The notes: generated by a model not told the origin, from the letters alone. Shown: positions 49,304-58,470, counted from the stretch's first letter. The stretch: 64,000 nucleotides of DNA from Novosphingobium rosa NBRC 15208 (GCF_001598555.1 NZ_BCZE01000040.1:1-64000), one strand, 5' to 3'. Numbers and translations: made by a program.

Positions 49304-49504
49304 ATGTTGATGAATTCTGCCGAACGTATCGCCGTGTTGCGCTATGAACCCAGTGGCTTCCGTATGGTGAGCCCGGGCAGCCATGTTGTCTGCGCTGTTA
49401 CGGGTGAAAAGATCCCGCTCGACTCGCTCCGTTACTGGAGTGTCGAGTGGCAGGAAGCCTATGCCAGCCCGGAGATCGCCACGAAGCGCATGCTGGGCTT
49501 GTGA
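49304..49504 (+). CDS. DUF2093 family small protein
   Basis: A 66-residue protein of the alphaproteobacterial DUF2093 family (AVLRYEPSGFRMVSPGSHVVCAVTGEKIPLDSLRYWSVEWQEAYAS). A conserved VxCAVTG motif and the end of the sequence suggest a compact fold; function unknown. ATG 49304 or 49310 may be used. Its stop overlaps the GTG of the M23 gene by 4 bp. Confidence 0.85.
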   Translation: MLMNSAERIAVLRYEPSGFRMVSPGSHVVCAVTGEKIPLDSLRYWSVEWQEAYASPEIATKRMLGL

Positions 49505-50340
49505 TCTCCCGCCGCGGGGCGCTGGCCGGATTGGGGCTGAGCCTGATCCCCGTGCAGCTTGGGGCAGCCGCCCCGAAAGCGCCTCCTTTGGCCGATCCGA
49601 TTGGCGTGCTGATGCAAGGTGGCTGGGCACGCGGGCAGGTGACGGGCAAGCCGCGCCTGTCGCTTGGCGGTCAGGCGGTGGATTGCGATCCGGATGGCCG
49701 CTTCTTCCTCGCCTTTGACCGCGATGCGCCGCCCACGGCCACACTGACCGCCGATTATGGCGCTGCAGGCATCAGCAGCCGCACGCTGGCCATCGCCCCG
49801 CGGGCTTGGCCGATCGAGCATGTGGATGCTCCCTTCCATCCCCCCGCCGTGCCCGATGAGGCTTTCGCCAAACTCCGCGCGGTGGAGCTGGCGCGGATCG
49901 AGGTTGCGCGTGCGCAGGTGACCGGCGCCACGGGCTGGCGGCAGGCCTTTGTCTGGCCCGCGCATGGGCGGATTTCAGGACGTTTCGGGTCGCAGCGCAT
50001 CTATCGCGGCACGCCGGGAGCTTATCACAGCGGTCTGGACATCGCGCCGGGCGCGGGGGCGACCTATGTTGCGCCCGCCGATGGCGTGGTGGTGCTGGCG
50101 GCGCAGGCGCCCTTCACGCAGGAAGGCAATCTGCTGATGCTGGACCATGGCATGGGGCTCAATTCGGCCTTCCTGCATGCCCAGCGCCTTTTGGTGCGTG
50201 AGGGGGATCGGGTGCCTCAAGGGCAGCCGCTGGGTCTGGTCGGCATGACCGGTCGTGCCACTGGCCCGCATTTGCACTGGAGCCTGCGCTGGCGCGCGGC
50301 GCGATTGGACCCGCTGCTGATTTTGCCCTCCGCCGGGTGA
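49501..50340 (+). CDS. M23 family metallopeptidase (exported)
   Basis: A 279-residue exported peptidase. The N-terminus (MISRRGALAGLGLSLIPVQLGAAAP) has a twin-arginine-like SRRxAL signal. The C-terminal M23 domain carries YHSGLDIA (HxxxD) and GPHLHWSL (HxH), the zinc ligands of LytM-type endopeptidases. GTG 49501 overlaps the preceding DUF2093 stop (GTGA). It probably acts on peptidoglycan. The order purD/xseA/DUF2093/M23 is familiar from sphingomonads. Confidence 0.88.
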   Translation: MISRRGALAGLGLSLIPVQLGAAAPKAPPLADPIGVLMQGGWARGQVTGKPRLSLGGQAVDCDPDGRFFLAFDRDAPPTATLTADYGAAGISSRTLAIAPRAWPIEHVDAPFHPPAVPDEAFAKLRAVELARIEVARAQVTGATGWRQAFVWPAHGRISGRFGSQRIYRGTPGAYHSGLDIAPGAGATYVAPADGVVVLAAQAPFTQEGNLLMLDHGMGLNSAFLHAQRLLVREGDRVPQGQPLGLVGMTGRATGPHLHWSLRWRAARLDPLLILPSAG

Positions 50341-50822
50341 CGGGCGCTTAATCTTTCAAAAACATGGATATTATGTGTCAATTCGCAGAACGGGCGTTTT
50401 GCGCCTTTTCAGCGGATTTTTAAAGCCGTGCTTTTTGAGCAATCCATGCCGATTTGCTCGTTTTCCGACAGTCCATGATATTTTATGTCTCAAAATCGTG
50501 ACAAAAAATCCAAAGGATGCGGGAATCTATCAAGGCGCTTCCGGTAAAATACCAGATCGCCCTTTGCGTCACATTCATACCAATTGTGTTTTCTGCAATG
50601 GATTGTGACAGTTTCGCAACATTATGGCGGTTTTTTGCTGACACCCATGTCAGCATCTTTTCGCGCCAGATGCGCTTTGCCATGATCGCATTTCGTTTTC
50701 ACGCGGCTTCGGTCGCTTCGTTCCCCGGGATGGGAACGAGGCGAGGGCAACCGGAACCAGACTGATCGTGGGAACAACACCGTGAATGGCGGGGGCGCCA
50801 TTCACTGGAACAGGGGTGAAAC
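50341..50822. other. 482-bp AT-rich regulatory region before the large TonB receptor
   Basis: A clearly lower-GC stretch (50341-50690) than the surroundings. It holds a perfect palindrome GCTGACA-CCCA-TGTCAGC (50637-50654) about 170 bp before the receptor start. Two short open frames (50375-50608 plus, 50483-50683 minus) look non-coding. It is probably the promoter and leader of the receptor; I see no repeat element here. Confidence 0.5.
50637..50654. promoter_or_regulatory. Palindromic operator-like site for the TonB receptor
   Basis: GCTGACA (50637-50643), CCCA, TGTCAGC (50648-50654): perfect 7-bp arms. The TGACA…TGTCA pattern resembles LacI/GntR operators. No regulator gene is adjacent. 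Located about 170 bp upstream of the receptor. Confidence 0.5.
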
Positions 50823-53800
50823 ATGAAAGTTGCATTGTACAATGCGCTGCTGGGCAGCGCTGCGCCGCTCGTTCTGAGCGCGTGCCTGATGTCCGGCACG
50901 GCCTTCGCACAGGATGCGGCCAAGCCGGAAGAACCCAAGGCAGAAGAAGCACAGACCATCGTGGTGACAGGCTCGATCCTGCGCCGCACCAACACCGAAA
51001 CGCCCGCGCCGGTCACGACCCTGACCTTCAGCGAACTGTCGGATCGCGGTGTGAACACCGTTTCCGAAGGCCTGCAGCGCATGGCCGCCAACGGCTCGGG
51101 CGCACTGAGCGAAGGCTGGAACAACGGCAGCAACTTCGCCACCGGCGCCAATGCCGTGTCGCTGCGCGGCCTGACCGTGCAAGCCACGCTGACGCTGTTC
51201 AACGGCCTGCGCATGGCTCCCTATCCCAAGGCGGATGACGGCCATCGCAACTTCGTCGATCTGGGCACGATCCCCGATGCGGTGGTCGAAAAGATCGACG
51301 TGCTGAAGGATTCGGCCTCCTCGACCTACGGCGCCGACGCCGTGGCCGGCGTGGTCAACGTCATCATGAAGAAGGAAATCAAGGGCATCCATCTGGACGC
51401 CTCCAGCGGCATTTCCCAGCGTGGTGATGGTGGCGAGCGGGCTGTCGATCTGACCGCCGGCTATGGCGACCTGCGCGAGAAGGGCTGGAACATCTATGTT
51501 TCGGGCACCTATCGCAAGAAGGACGTCATCAACGTCAACAGCCGCGATTATCCCTTCAACAATGGCGATCTCTCGGGCCTGTGCGATGGCGCCGGTCACT
51601 GCGTGGGCATCGCCTCCTCGGGCCTGCAGTTCGGCCAGAACGCCGATGGCACGCTGTCTGGCGGCACCACCACCATCGCGCCGCTGGTCCGCCCGATTAC
51701 CGTCTCGTCGGCCGGTGCCATCTCCGCACCGGGGATCTATTCGCAGCTGAACACCACGGGCTGCTCGGCCTTCGGTCTGAAGGCTGTGACGCTGACGCCG
51801 AGCCAGCAGCTGAATCCCTCGACAGGGGCTCCCCTGTACAATGCCAACCAGTGCCAGCAGGATCTGCGCGCGCAATATCGCACGCTGCGTCCCGACACCG
51901 AGCGCTATGGCTTTGTGGTGCATGGCGTCGCCGATCTGGGCGACCGCGCCCAGCTGACCGGCGATTTCGAATATATGCATGTGAAGACCTCCACGCAGCT
52001 CGCGCCGCAGGCCTTCGCCAGCCAGACCACGCCTTCGACCAACCCGACCGACCCGGTCAAGCTGACCAACGTCATCCTGCCGGTCTATGTCTGCGCCAAT
52101 GGCGTGGGCACCATCCGCGGGGCTTCGAACATCAGCACGGGTTGCAGCGCCGCCAATGGCGTGCTCAACCCCAACAACCCCTATGCCGCCGCGGGCCAGA
52201 CCGCTCAGCTGAAGGGTCTGTATGACCGGCCGGTGGGGATCACCTCGAACACCACCGAGCTGCATGGCGCGCTGGGCGTTCAGGGCCAGCTGGGCAAGGA
52301 TGACGAGTGGAACTATTCGCTCGATTTCACCGCCTCGCATGTCCGCCTGGGCCTGCTGTATGAAAACTATCTGATCCCGCAGCGCATCGCCGATGTGGCC
52401 GCGACGGGCGCTTATAATTTCGTCAGCCCCTGGCTGAACTCGCAGGCGATCCGCGATTACATCTCGCCCGCGGTCAACAACGTCTCGACCTCGGATCTGT
52501 GGCAGGTCCAGGCCCAGATCCAGCGCCGCCTGTTCGAGCTGCCCGGCGGCCCGGCCCAGCTGGCGGTGGGCGGCGCCTATCGTCATGAGGCGATCACCAA
52601 TCCCTCGGCCAATCCGGCCAACGCTGCCGCTCCCTACATGCGCTACTACGGTCTGAACGCCGTGGCCGCTTCGGGCAGCCGCAATGTGCGTTCGGGCTTC
52701 TTCGCGCTGGGCCTGCCCCTGCTCAAGAGCCTGGAATTCGACGCCTCGGGCCGTTACGACAGCTATTCGTCGGGCCAGTCGAATTTCTCGCCCAAGCTGG
52801 AAGCCAAGTTCACGCCGATCCGCCAGTTCGCGCTGCGCGGCACCTGGTCGAAGGGCTTCCGTATCCCCTCCTTCAACGAGGCGAGCGGCGATCCGACGAC
52901 CGGCTACACCCAGCCGACCGTCAATTGCGCGGTCTACACCACCTTCTGCGCCGCGCATGGCAACAACGGCTATGCCACCGCCGCCTATTCGCTGGGCCGC
53001 ACCTCGTTCTCCAACGCCAATCTGAAGCCTGAGAAGTCCACCAGCTGGACCCTGGGCACGATCATCGAACCCAACCGCCACCTGTCCTTCACGGTCGATT
53101 ACTACAACATCAAGATCAAGGATCTGGTGTCGGGTCTGTCGTCCACGGCGCAGAATGCGGTGCTCGATGCCTATCTGAAGAATGGCACCACCACCGGCGT
53201 GGTGCCCGGCGTGACGGTGGTTCCCGGCACCGTCGATCCGGCCAACCAGTCGGCTCAGGCGCTGCCCGGCTTCATCCAGTTCCAGTTCAACAACGCAGGC
53301 AAGGAAGAGGTGCAGGGCATCGATTTCGGCGCCAATGCCCGTTACGATCTGGGCCATGGGCTGAAGTGGGCCAGCAGCTTCGACGGCAACTATCTGATCA
53401 AGTATCAGCTGACCACCGCCGACAACACCGTCGAGCGTTTCGACGGCACGCTGAGCCCCTGCGATACCTCGTCCTGCTCGGGCTCGCCCAAGTGGCGCTT
53501 CACCTGGGCCAACACCATCAGCAAGGGCAAGGTCTCGCTGACGGCGACGACCTACTTCACCTCGGGCTACGATCTGGCCGAAGTGGACTACGGCGGCGTG
53601 GCTGGCGACTGCCTCAACTCGAAGAACATCGGCGCGGGCATCGTCTACTACAAGGGCACGACCACCCCGGTGGCATGCCGCGCCAAGGCGACCTGGAACG
53701 TCGACCTGTCGGGCAAGGTGAAGGTGACGGACAACTTCACCGTCTATGCCAACGTGCTGAACGTGCTGGGCATCAAGCCGACCTTCGACCCCTCGGCCGC

Positions 53801-53888
53801 CTACGGCAACTACAACTTCAACCCGACCTGGGGCATGGCGAACATCATCGGTCGCTACTTCCGCATCGGCGCGAAGGTCGATTTCTAA
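50823..53888 (+). CDS. Large TonB-dependent receptor
   Basis: A 1021-residue outer-membrane receptor. The signal peptide is residues 1-29 (…SGTAFAQD), followed by an acidic linker and the TonB box region (AQTIVVTGSILRR). The plug contains AVSLRGLTVQATLTLFNGLR and the VVEKIDVLKDSASSTYGADAVAGVVNVI signature. The long barrel ends RIGAKVDF. This is the large oligosaccharide/organic-type class abundant in sphingomonads; no transport or degradation partner genes are adjacent. GGGGTGAA precedes the ATG. Confidence 0.93.
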   Translation: MKVALYNALLGSAAPLVLSACLMSGTAFAQDAAKPEEPKAEEAQTIVVTGSILRRTNTETPAPVTTLTFSELSDRGVNTVSEGLQRMAANGSGALSEGWNNGSNFATGANAVSLRGLTVQATLTLFNGLRMAPYPKADDGHRNFVDLGTIPDAVVEKIDVLKDSASSTYGADAVAGVVNVIMKKEIKGIHLDASSGISQRGDGGERAVDLTAGYGDLREKGWNIYVSGTYRKKDVINVNSRDYPFNNGDLSGLCDGAGHCVGIASSGLQFGQNADGTLSGGTTTIAPLVRPITVSSAGAISAPGIYSQLNTTGCSAFGLKAVTLTPSQQLNPSTGAPLYNANQCQQDLRAQYRTLRPDTERYGFVVHGVADLGDRAQLTGDFEYMHVKTSTQLAPQAFASQTTPSTNPTDPVKLTNVILPVYVCANGVGTIRGASNISTGCSAANGVLNPNNPYAAAGQTAQLKGLYDRPVGITSNTTELHGALGVQGQLGKDDEWNYSLDFTASHVRLGLLYENYLIPQRIADVAATGAYNFVSPWLNSQAIRDYISPAVNNVSTSDLWQVQAQIQRRLFELPGGPAQLAVGGAYRHEAITNPSANPANAAAPYMRYYGLNAVAASGSRNVRSGFFALGLPLLKSLEFDASGRYDSYSSGQSNFSPKLEAKFTPIRQFALRGTWSKGFRIPSFNEASGDPTTGYTQPTVNCAVYTTFCAAHGNNGYATAAYSLGRTSFSNANLKPEKSTSWTLGTIIEPNRHLSFTVDYYNIKIKDLVSGLSSTAQNAVLDAYLKNGTTTGVVPGVTVVPGTVDPANQSAQALPGFIQFQFNNAGKEEVQGIDFGANARYDLGHGLKWASSFDGNYLIKYQLTTADNTVERFDGTLSPCDTSSCSGSPKWRFTWANTISKGKVSLTATTYFTSGYDLAEVDYGGVAGDCLNSKNIGAGIVYYKGTTTPVACRAKATWNVDLSGKVKVTDNFTVYANVLNVLGIKPTFDPSAAYGNYNFNPTWGMANIIGRYFRIGAKVDF

Positions 53889-53914
53889 GCTTTCATGGCT
53901 TGATCGAGCATTGG

Positions 53915-53945
53915 GGGGCGGCCTGCAAAGGGCCGCCCCTTTTTG
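53915..53945 (+). terminator. Intrinsic terminator of the large TonB receptor
   Basis: GGGGCGGCC (53915-53923), 7-nt loop, GGCCGCCCC (53931-53939), then TTTTT. Perfect 9-bp GC stem with T-run, 26 bp past the stop. Confidence 0.95.
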
Positions 53946-53972
53946 TTTTCAGGGGTGAAGGGATGGAAGCAG

Positions 53973-54084
53973 GGGGCGTTACGCCCCTTGCACCCCCGTT
54001 ATGTCTCCCGACACGGATGAAGCGCCACGTGAGGGGGCAGCGCAAACGTCCCTGCCGCCGGAGGGCGCGGGTGATGACCCTCGC
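53973..54084 (-). repeat. Decayed intergenic repeat copy 10
   Basis: A shortened (about 112-bp) relic. The left hairpin has become GGGGC-GTTAC-GCCCC, followed by CACCCCCGTTATGTCTCCCGA. The right hairpin GGGCGCGGGTGATGACCCTCGC retains only its outer arm, and the CATCTTCTTTTTGC tract is preserved. The central GCCGCAGGC pair is lost. It lies between the receptor terminator and the rpmB terminator. Confidence 0.7.
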
Positions 54085-54120
54085 ATCTTCTTTTTGCTTT
54101 CAGGATTCCGGACAAACAAA

Positions 54121-54155
54121 AAGGCGCGGCAGAACGAATCTGCCGCGCCTTTTTT
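54121..54155. terminator. Bidirectional intrinsic terminator of rpmB
   Basis: GGCGCGGCAGA (54123-54133), loop ACGAA, TCTGCCGCGCC (54139-54149) with five or more A on the left and six T on the right. It is 29 bp past the rpmB stop, reads on both strands, and gives the second terminator for the convergent receptor. Confidence 0.93.
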
Positions 54156-54183
54156 GCTGGCGCTGAAATCTGCCTTAAGTCGC

Positions 54184-54474
54184 TCAGGCGGCGACGGCGG
54201 CAGCCTTCTTCAGTTCGCGCTTCACCTTGAGGGCGTTGCGGCTCAGCTTGCAGTCAGCCGTCTTGAGCAGCCAGTTGTCCAGGCCGCCGACGTGTTCGAC
54301 CGAGCGCAGGCCATGCGTCGAAACGCGGAACTTGAAGCCACGATCCAGGGCTTCCGACAGCAGCGTGACGTTCTGCAGGTTAGGCAGGAAGACGCGCTTG
54401 GTCTTGTTGTTGGCATGGCTCACATTGTGGCCAACCTGACGGCCCTTGCCAGTCAGTTCGCAAATACGGGACAT
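54184..54474 (-). CDS. rpmB: 50S ribosomal protein L28
   Basis: A 96-residue L28 (MSRICELTGKGRQVGHNVSHANNKTKRVFLPNL, then VSTHGLRSVEHVGGLDNWLL). The CELTGK start and KT(K)RxFLPNL are the family signature. Alphaproteobacterial length. Stand-alone gene with a strong terminator; rpmG is not adjacent. Confidence 0.97.
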   Translation of the reverse strand: MSRICELTGKGRQVGHNVSHANNKTKRVFLPNLQNVTLLSEALDRGFKFRVSTHGLRSVEHVGGLDNWLLKTADCKLSRNALKVKRELKKAAAVAA

Positions 54475-54639
54475 GATTCTCGCCTTCGAATTTCGTTACC
54501 GTTGCCGGAAGAATGGGCGCGCATAGCGATTCTGCCCGGCTTGGTCAAGGTTTTGCACAGGCGAAGAATCGATTCGGTCCTCACGCCGCTGGTGTGTGCT
54601 CTTGCCATGATGGCAGCGCTCGCGCTAGCCCCCTTGGGC

Positions 54640-55098
54640 ATGACCCAATGGCCGCTTCCCGAACCCATGGCGCTGGCGCTGGAACAGGCCCGTCTGGGCG
54701 CGCAGGCCGGGGAAGTCCCCATTGGCGCGGTTGTGATGCGTGAGGGCAAGGTGATCGCCGCCGCCCACAACCGCCCCCGCGCCCTGTGCGACCCCACCGC
54801 CCATGCCGAGGTGCTGGCCATCCGCGCCGCCGCCGCTGCGCTGGGGCAGGAACGTCTGGAAGGCTGCGACCTGTGGGTTTCGCTGGAGCCATGCCCGATG
54901 TGCGCGGGGGCGATTGCCCATGCGCGCATCGCCCGGCTCTATTACGCGGCCAGCGACCCCAAGGGCGGCGCTGTGGAGCATGGCGCGCGGGTTTTCGATC
55001 ACCCCCAGTGTCTGCACCGGCCCGAGGTCTACAGCGGGCTGGGCGGGGATATGGCGGCAGAGATGTTGCGGGCTTTTTTTCAAGAACGAAGAGGGTAG
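54640..55098 (+). CDS. tadA: tRNA-specific adenosine deaminase / nucleoside deaminase
   Basis: A 152-residue zinc deaminase. The zinc site is HAEVLAIRAA (HAE) and SLEPCPMCAGAIAHARI (PCxxC). ASDPKGGAVEHGARVF is typical of TadA, which deaminates A34 to inosine in tRNA-Arg(ACG). ATG 54640 (MTQWPLPEPMALAL) is used; the long upstream open frame crosses non-coding sequence. Convergent with nadC across repeat copy 11. Confidence 0.92.
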   Translation: MTQWPLPEPMALALEQARLGAQAGEVPIGAVVMREGKVIAAAHNRPRALCDPTAHAEVLAIRAAAAALGQERLEGCDLWVSLEPCPMCAGAIAHARIARLYYAASDPKGGAVEHGARVFDHPQCLHRPEVYSGLGGDMAAEMLRAFFQERRG

Positions 55099-55100
55099 AT

Positions 55101-55320
55101 GCGAGGGGGGTTACCCCCTCACGCTCCCAGAACGTCTTCCGAGGCTAAGGCAGCGGCGTACTATCCCTTGCGCCCTGGCTCTCCACCTGCGCGATCCAGT
55201 GCGCCGCAGGCAGGTCATCTTCGATAGGCTAAAGCCTGCGGCGCTCTGAATGCGTGCCCAATGGCTTAGGCAGGGCGCGACGTAGACAACGAAAGGGAGC
55301 GCGAGGGCGATGGCCCTCGC
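55101..55320 (-). repeat. Intergenic repeat element copy 11 (orientation B)
   Basis: A 220-bp copy. The left hairpin is slightly decayed (GCGAGGGGGG-TTA-CCCCCTCAC), then GCTCCCAGAACGTCTTCCG. The central GCCGCAGGC/GCCTGCGGC pair is kept, and the right end GAAAGGGAGC plus GCGAGGGC-GATG-GCCCTCGC is intact, followed by ATCTTCTTTCCTT. Lies between convergent tadA and nadC. Confidence 0.92.
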
Positions 55321-55337
55321 ATCTTCTTTCCTTCGAA

Positions 55338-56201
55338 TCAGGCCAGAACGAAATCCAGCCCAATATCCGCCGCAGGAGCGCTCTGAGTCAGCCGCCCGAC
55401 CGAGATATAGTCCACCCCGCTCGCCGCAATCGGGCCGATGGTGGAAAGGTTCACGCCGCCGCTCGCCTCGCAGGGCACGCGGCCTGCCACCAGCGCCACG
55501 GCCTCGCGCAGCATATCCGGGCCCATATTGTCGAGCAGCAGGTGAGTCGCCCCCGCCGCCAGCGCGGGCGCGATCTGATCCAGATGATCGACCTCGCAGA
55601 TGATGCTGGCCACGCCAGCAGCCCGCGCGCGCGACACAGCTTCCGCAACGCCGCCTGCGACGGCGACATGGTTGTCCTTGATCATCGCCGCGTCCCACAG
55701 GCCCATGCGGTGATTCTGCGCGCCGCCCATGCGAGTGGCGTATTTCTCCAGATGGCGCAGGCCGGGGATGGTCTTGCGCGTATCCAGCAGGCGCGCCTTG
55801 GTCATGCCCATGGCGTCCACATACTGCCGCGTCAGCGTGGCGATGCCCGAAAGGTGCTGCACCGTGTTCAGCGCCGAGCGCTCCGCCGTCAGCAGCGCGC
55901 GCGCCTTGCCGGTGATGCGCAGCAGAGGCGTGCCGGGCGCGACCTGATCGCCATCCTGCACCAGCGTTTCCACGGAGATCTCCGGGTCAAGGTGGCGGAA
56001 GAAGGCGACCGCAATCGGCAGGCCCGCCACGGTGATGGCGTCGCGGCTGTCCATCACGCCGGTGAAGCGGGCATCTTCAGGGATGACGCTCTCGCTCGTT
56101 ACGTCCTGGCCGCCACCGGGGAGGCCTTCGCCAAGGTCTTCGGCAAGAGTCTGCGTGACGAAGGTGGCGAGGTCGAAGCCGGTCAGGGTGAATTGGGTCA
56201 T
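55338..56201 (-). CDS. nadC: Nicotinate-nucleotide diphosphorylase (carboxylating)
   Basis: A 287-residue quinolinate phosphoribosyltransferase that makes nicotinate mononucleotide in NAD synthesis. Conserved parts are ERSALNTVQHLSGIATLT, LLDTRKTIPGLRHLEKYA with the active-site lysine/arginine region, GGAQNHRMGLWDAAMIKDNH and CEASGGVNLSTIGPIAASGVDYISVG. nadA and nadB are not nearby. The start ATG 56201 is family-consistent. Confidence 0.96.
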   Translation of the reverse strand: MTQFTLTGFDLATFVTQTLAEDLGEGLPGGGQDVTSESVIPEDARFTGVMDSRDAITVAGLPIAVAFFRHLDPEISVETLVQDGDQVAPGTPLLRITGKARALLTAERSALNTVQHLSGIATLTRQYVDAMGMTKARLLDTRKTIPGLRHLEKYATRMGGAQNHRMGLWDAAMIKDNHVAVAGGVAEAVSRARAAGVASIICEVDHLDQIAPALAAGATHLLLDNMGPDMLREAVALVAGRVPCEASGGVNLSTIGPIAASGVDYISVGRLTQSAPAADIGLDFVLA

Positions 56202-56246
56202 GGGTCAGGGGTATAAGGATGTGGGAAGAAGGGGGAAGGAGAAAAA

Positions 56247-56479
56247 GCGAGGGCCATCGCCCTCGCGCTCCCGGAACGTCTTCCGACGCAGGGCCAGTGG
56301 CGCCGAAGCCACGCGCCCAGCCTCTCCACCTGCGCCACGCATGGCGCCGCAGGCAGTGATTTATCGATCATGGATTGAGTGCCAGCGTTTAAAAGCCTGC
56401 GGCGCGGCGACGTTGCTCCAGGGCCGAATCTGATGCGCAACGTGGACATTAAAGGGAGCGCGAGGGCGATGGCCCTCGT
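56247..56479 (-). repeat. Intergenic repeat element copy 12 (orientation B)
   Basis: A copy of about 233 bp with left hairpin GCGAGGGC-CATC-GCCCTCGC, GCTCCCGGAACGTCTTCCG, the central pair, and GGCCGAATCTGATGCGCAAC … CATTAAAGGGAGC. The right hairpin is followed by a short duplication (CCCTCGTCCTCGC), a local change not seen in other copies. It lies between nadC and the LytTR gene, both on the minus strand. Confidence 0.9.
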
Positions 56480-56501
56480 CCTCGCACCTTCCCTTCAAAC
56501 C

Positions 56502-57302
56502 TTAATGGACAAACCGCGCCACCACATCGCGATACGAACGCGACACCTTCACGTCCGCGCCCGATTCCAGCACCAAGAAGCATTCGCCATTGGTATGCGG
56601 CTTCACCTGGCGCACCAGATTCAGGTTCACGATCCAGGAACGATGCACACGCTGGAACACGCGCGGATCGAGCCGGCGCTCCAGATCCTTCATCGTCTCG
56701 CGCAGGATCAGCGAGTTGTCGGCGGTGTAGATGCACATGTAATCGCCGGCGGCTTCGATGCGCTCGATGGTGTCCACATCGACGCGGAAGATCTGGCCGC
56801 GATCCTTGATGTTGATCAGCTTCTCGAAGCGGCCCGCATTGGGATCGCCCTGCTCGTCTTCCAGCGTTTCGATGGCGTCGGGCGCCACCTCAGCCAGCAC
56901 GCTCTTCAGCTTCTCGGCCTCTTCCACCAGCTTCTTGTCCGAAAGGCGCTGGCGCACGCGGTCCAGCGTATCGGCCAGCTTGTCTTCGTCGACCGGCTTC
57001 ATCAGGTAGGAGACGGCGTTGGCCTCGAAGGCGCGCACGGCGTGTTCCTGATAGGCGGTGCAAAAGACGAAGAGCGGCGGTTCGATCTCCATCACGCCCT
57101 TGACCACGGAAAAACCGTCGAAGCCGGGCATCTGGATGTCCAGAAACACCAGATCGGGCTTTTCGGTCTTGATCTTGCGGATGGCTTCGCGCCCGTTGGC
57201 GCAGGTATCGATGATTTCGATGTCGGGGAATTTCTGGAGCCGCAGTTGCAGGCCCTGAATGGCCAGTTTCTCATCGTCAACGAGGATGGTGCGGATGGTC
57301 AT
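56502..57302 (-). CDS. LytTR-type response regulator
   Basis: A 266-residue response regulator. The receiver domain is residues 1-120 with the phospho-acceptor Asp55 (LVFLDIQMPG), and the C-terminal LytTR DNA-binding domain is about 160-265 (RVDVDTIERIEAAGDYMCIYT, FQRVHRSWIVNLNLVRQVKP). It forms a two-component pair with the upstream kinase (25 bp gap). Target genes unknown. Confidence 0.94.
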   Translation of the reverse strand: MTIRTILVDDEKLAIQGLQLRLQKFPDIEIIDTCANGREAIRKIKTEKPDLVFLDIQMPGFDGFSVVKGVMEIEPPLFVFCTAYQEHAVRAFEANAVSYLMKPVDEDKLADTLDRVRQRLSDKKLVEEAEKLKSVLAEVAPDAIETLEDEQGDPNAGRFEKLINIKDRGQIFRVDVDTIERIEAAGDYMCIYTADNSLILRETMKDLERRLDPRVFQRVHRSWIVNLNLVRQVKPHTNGECFLVLESGADVKVSRSYRDVVARFVH

Positions 57303-57327
57303 TGGGGCTTTTGCCTTCTCGCGTCAG

Positions 57328-58470
57328 TCAGGTTGCAGTGGCGCTGGCAGGGAAATCCGCGTCGCGCCGCTCAAAAGGTATTTCGATGGTGACGGCGAAA
57401 CCGCCCTCAGATGGTTCATAAGTCTCGAAACGATGGGCAGGTCCGTAAGCCTGCGCCAGGCGATCGCGAATATTTGCCAGCCCGACTCCGGTCGAAACCG
57501 TCTGCCCCCCGTCGAAACTGACGGCATGCAATCTGTGGTCGCCTTCCTGGTTCTGCAAGCCGGGTCCGGTATCGGAGACGGTGATGCGAAGGTTTTGCCC
57601 GACCAGTTGAGCGGCAATGGTGATTTCCGCCCCGCTCTCCTGAGTCGAAACCGCGTATTTGATAGCATTTTCCACCAGCGGTTGCAGCAACAGAGATGGC
57701 AGCAACCCGCCTTCGGTGGGTTCGTCGATGCGGAAGGTGGTGCGCAGACGATCCTCGAAACGCATGCGCTCGATGTCGAGGTAGAGCTTCAGCGTCTCGA
57801 CCTCCTTGGCCACCGTCACCCGCCCTTCGGGCTCGTTGATCAGCGTGTAGCGCAGGAAGGAGGAGAGGCGCGTGAGCATGGCATTGGCGGGCTCGGTCTG
57901 GCCCAGCAGCACCAGCGTGGAGATCGAGTTCAGCGTGTTGAACAGGAAATGCGGGTTGAGCTGATAGCGCAGCATGGCCAGCTGGGCGTTGGTAGCCTGC
58001 ACCTCCAGACGCAGCAGGGCGTCGTTCTGCTCTTCGACGCGCAGGAAGAAGTTGATGGCGTAGTACAGCGCCGACCAGGCGCCGAGCAGCGCGGCATCGA
58101 AGAAGAACACGCCCACGAAGAGCTGCGGGAAGCCAACCGTGCTGTCCGGGCGGGACAGATCCACCATCCACGCGTCCATAAAGGCGTAAAGCGAGACCGC
58201 CAAAGGCAGCACCACCGCCGTCACGCCCCAGGTCAGCAGGGCGCGGCGGCCCATCAGCTGGCGGTAGATCACCGCGAGGATCAGGCTGATCGAGAAGCCG
58301 TTGATCACGGCCACCACCACCAGCGCCAGCGAGGACCATGACTGCCCCGTGGCCAGCAGCGACATGGCGCGCAGCATCAGGGCGCCCGCCCAGCCCAAAA
58401 CCTGCAACCGCCAGAAAGCGCGATTCTTGTTGGCGAAGAAAGGAGTGGGTTGGAAAGGAAGCACGGCCAT
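57328..58470 (-). CDS. LytS-type sensor histidine kinase
   Basis: A 380-residue membrane kinase with four hydrophobic helices in residues 20-145. The His_kinase domain contains RYQLNPHFLFNTLNSISTL (phospho-accepting His), and the HATPase C-terminus has LQPLVENAIKYA and VSDTGPGLQ. It partners the LytTR regulator immediately downstream. The signal it senses is not deducible from the sequence. The ATG at 58470 has no clear Shine-Dalgarno. Confidence 0.92.
   Translation of the reverse strand: MAVLPFQPTPFFANKNRAFWRLQVLGWAGALMLRAMSLLATGQSWSSLALVVVAVINGFSISLILAVIYRQLMGRRALLTWGVTAVVLPLAVSLYAFMDAWMVDLSRPDSTVGFPQLFVGVFFFDAALLGAWSALYYAINFFLRVEEQNDALLRLEVQATNAQLAMLRYQLNPHFLFNTLNSISTLVLLGQTEPANAMLTRLSSFLRYTLINEPEGRVTVAKEVETLKLYLDIERMRFEDRLRTTFRIDEPTEGGLLPSLLLQPLVENAIKYAVSTQESGAEITIAAQLVGQNLRITVSDTGPGLQNQEGDHRLHAVSFDGGQTVSTGVGLANIRDRLAQAYGPAHRFETYEPSEGGFAVTIEIPFERRDADFPASATAT

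Noticed and set aside
50375..50608. A 77-codon frame in the AT-rich region before the large TonB receptor
   Set aside because: Codon use is unlike the neighbours, no Shine-Dalgarno and no homology cue; regarded as chance.
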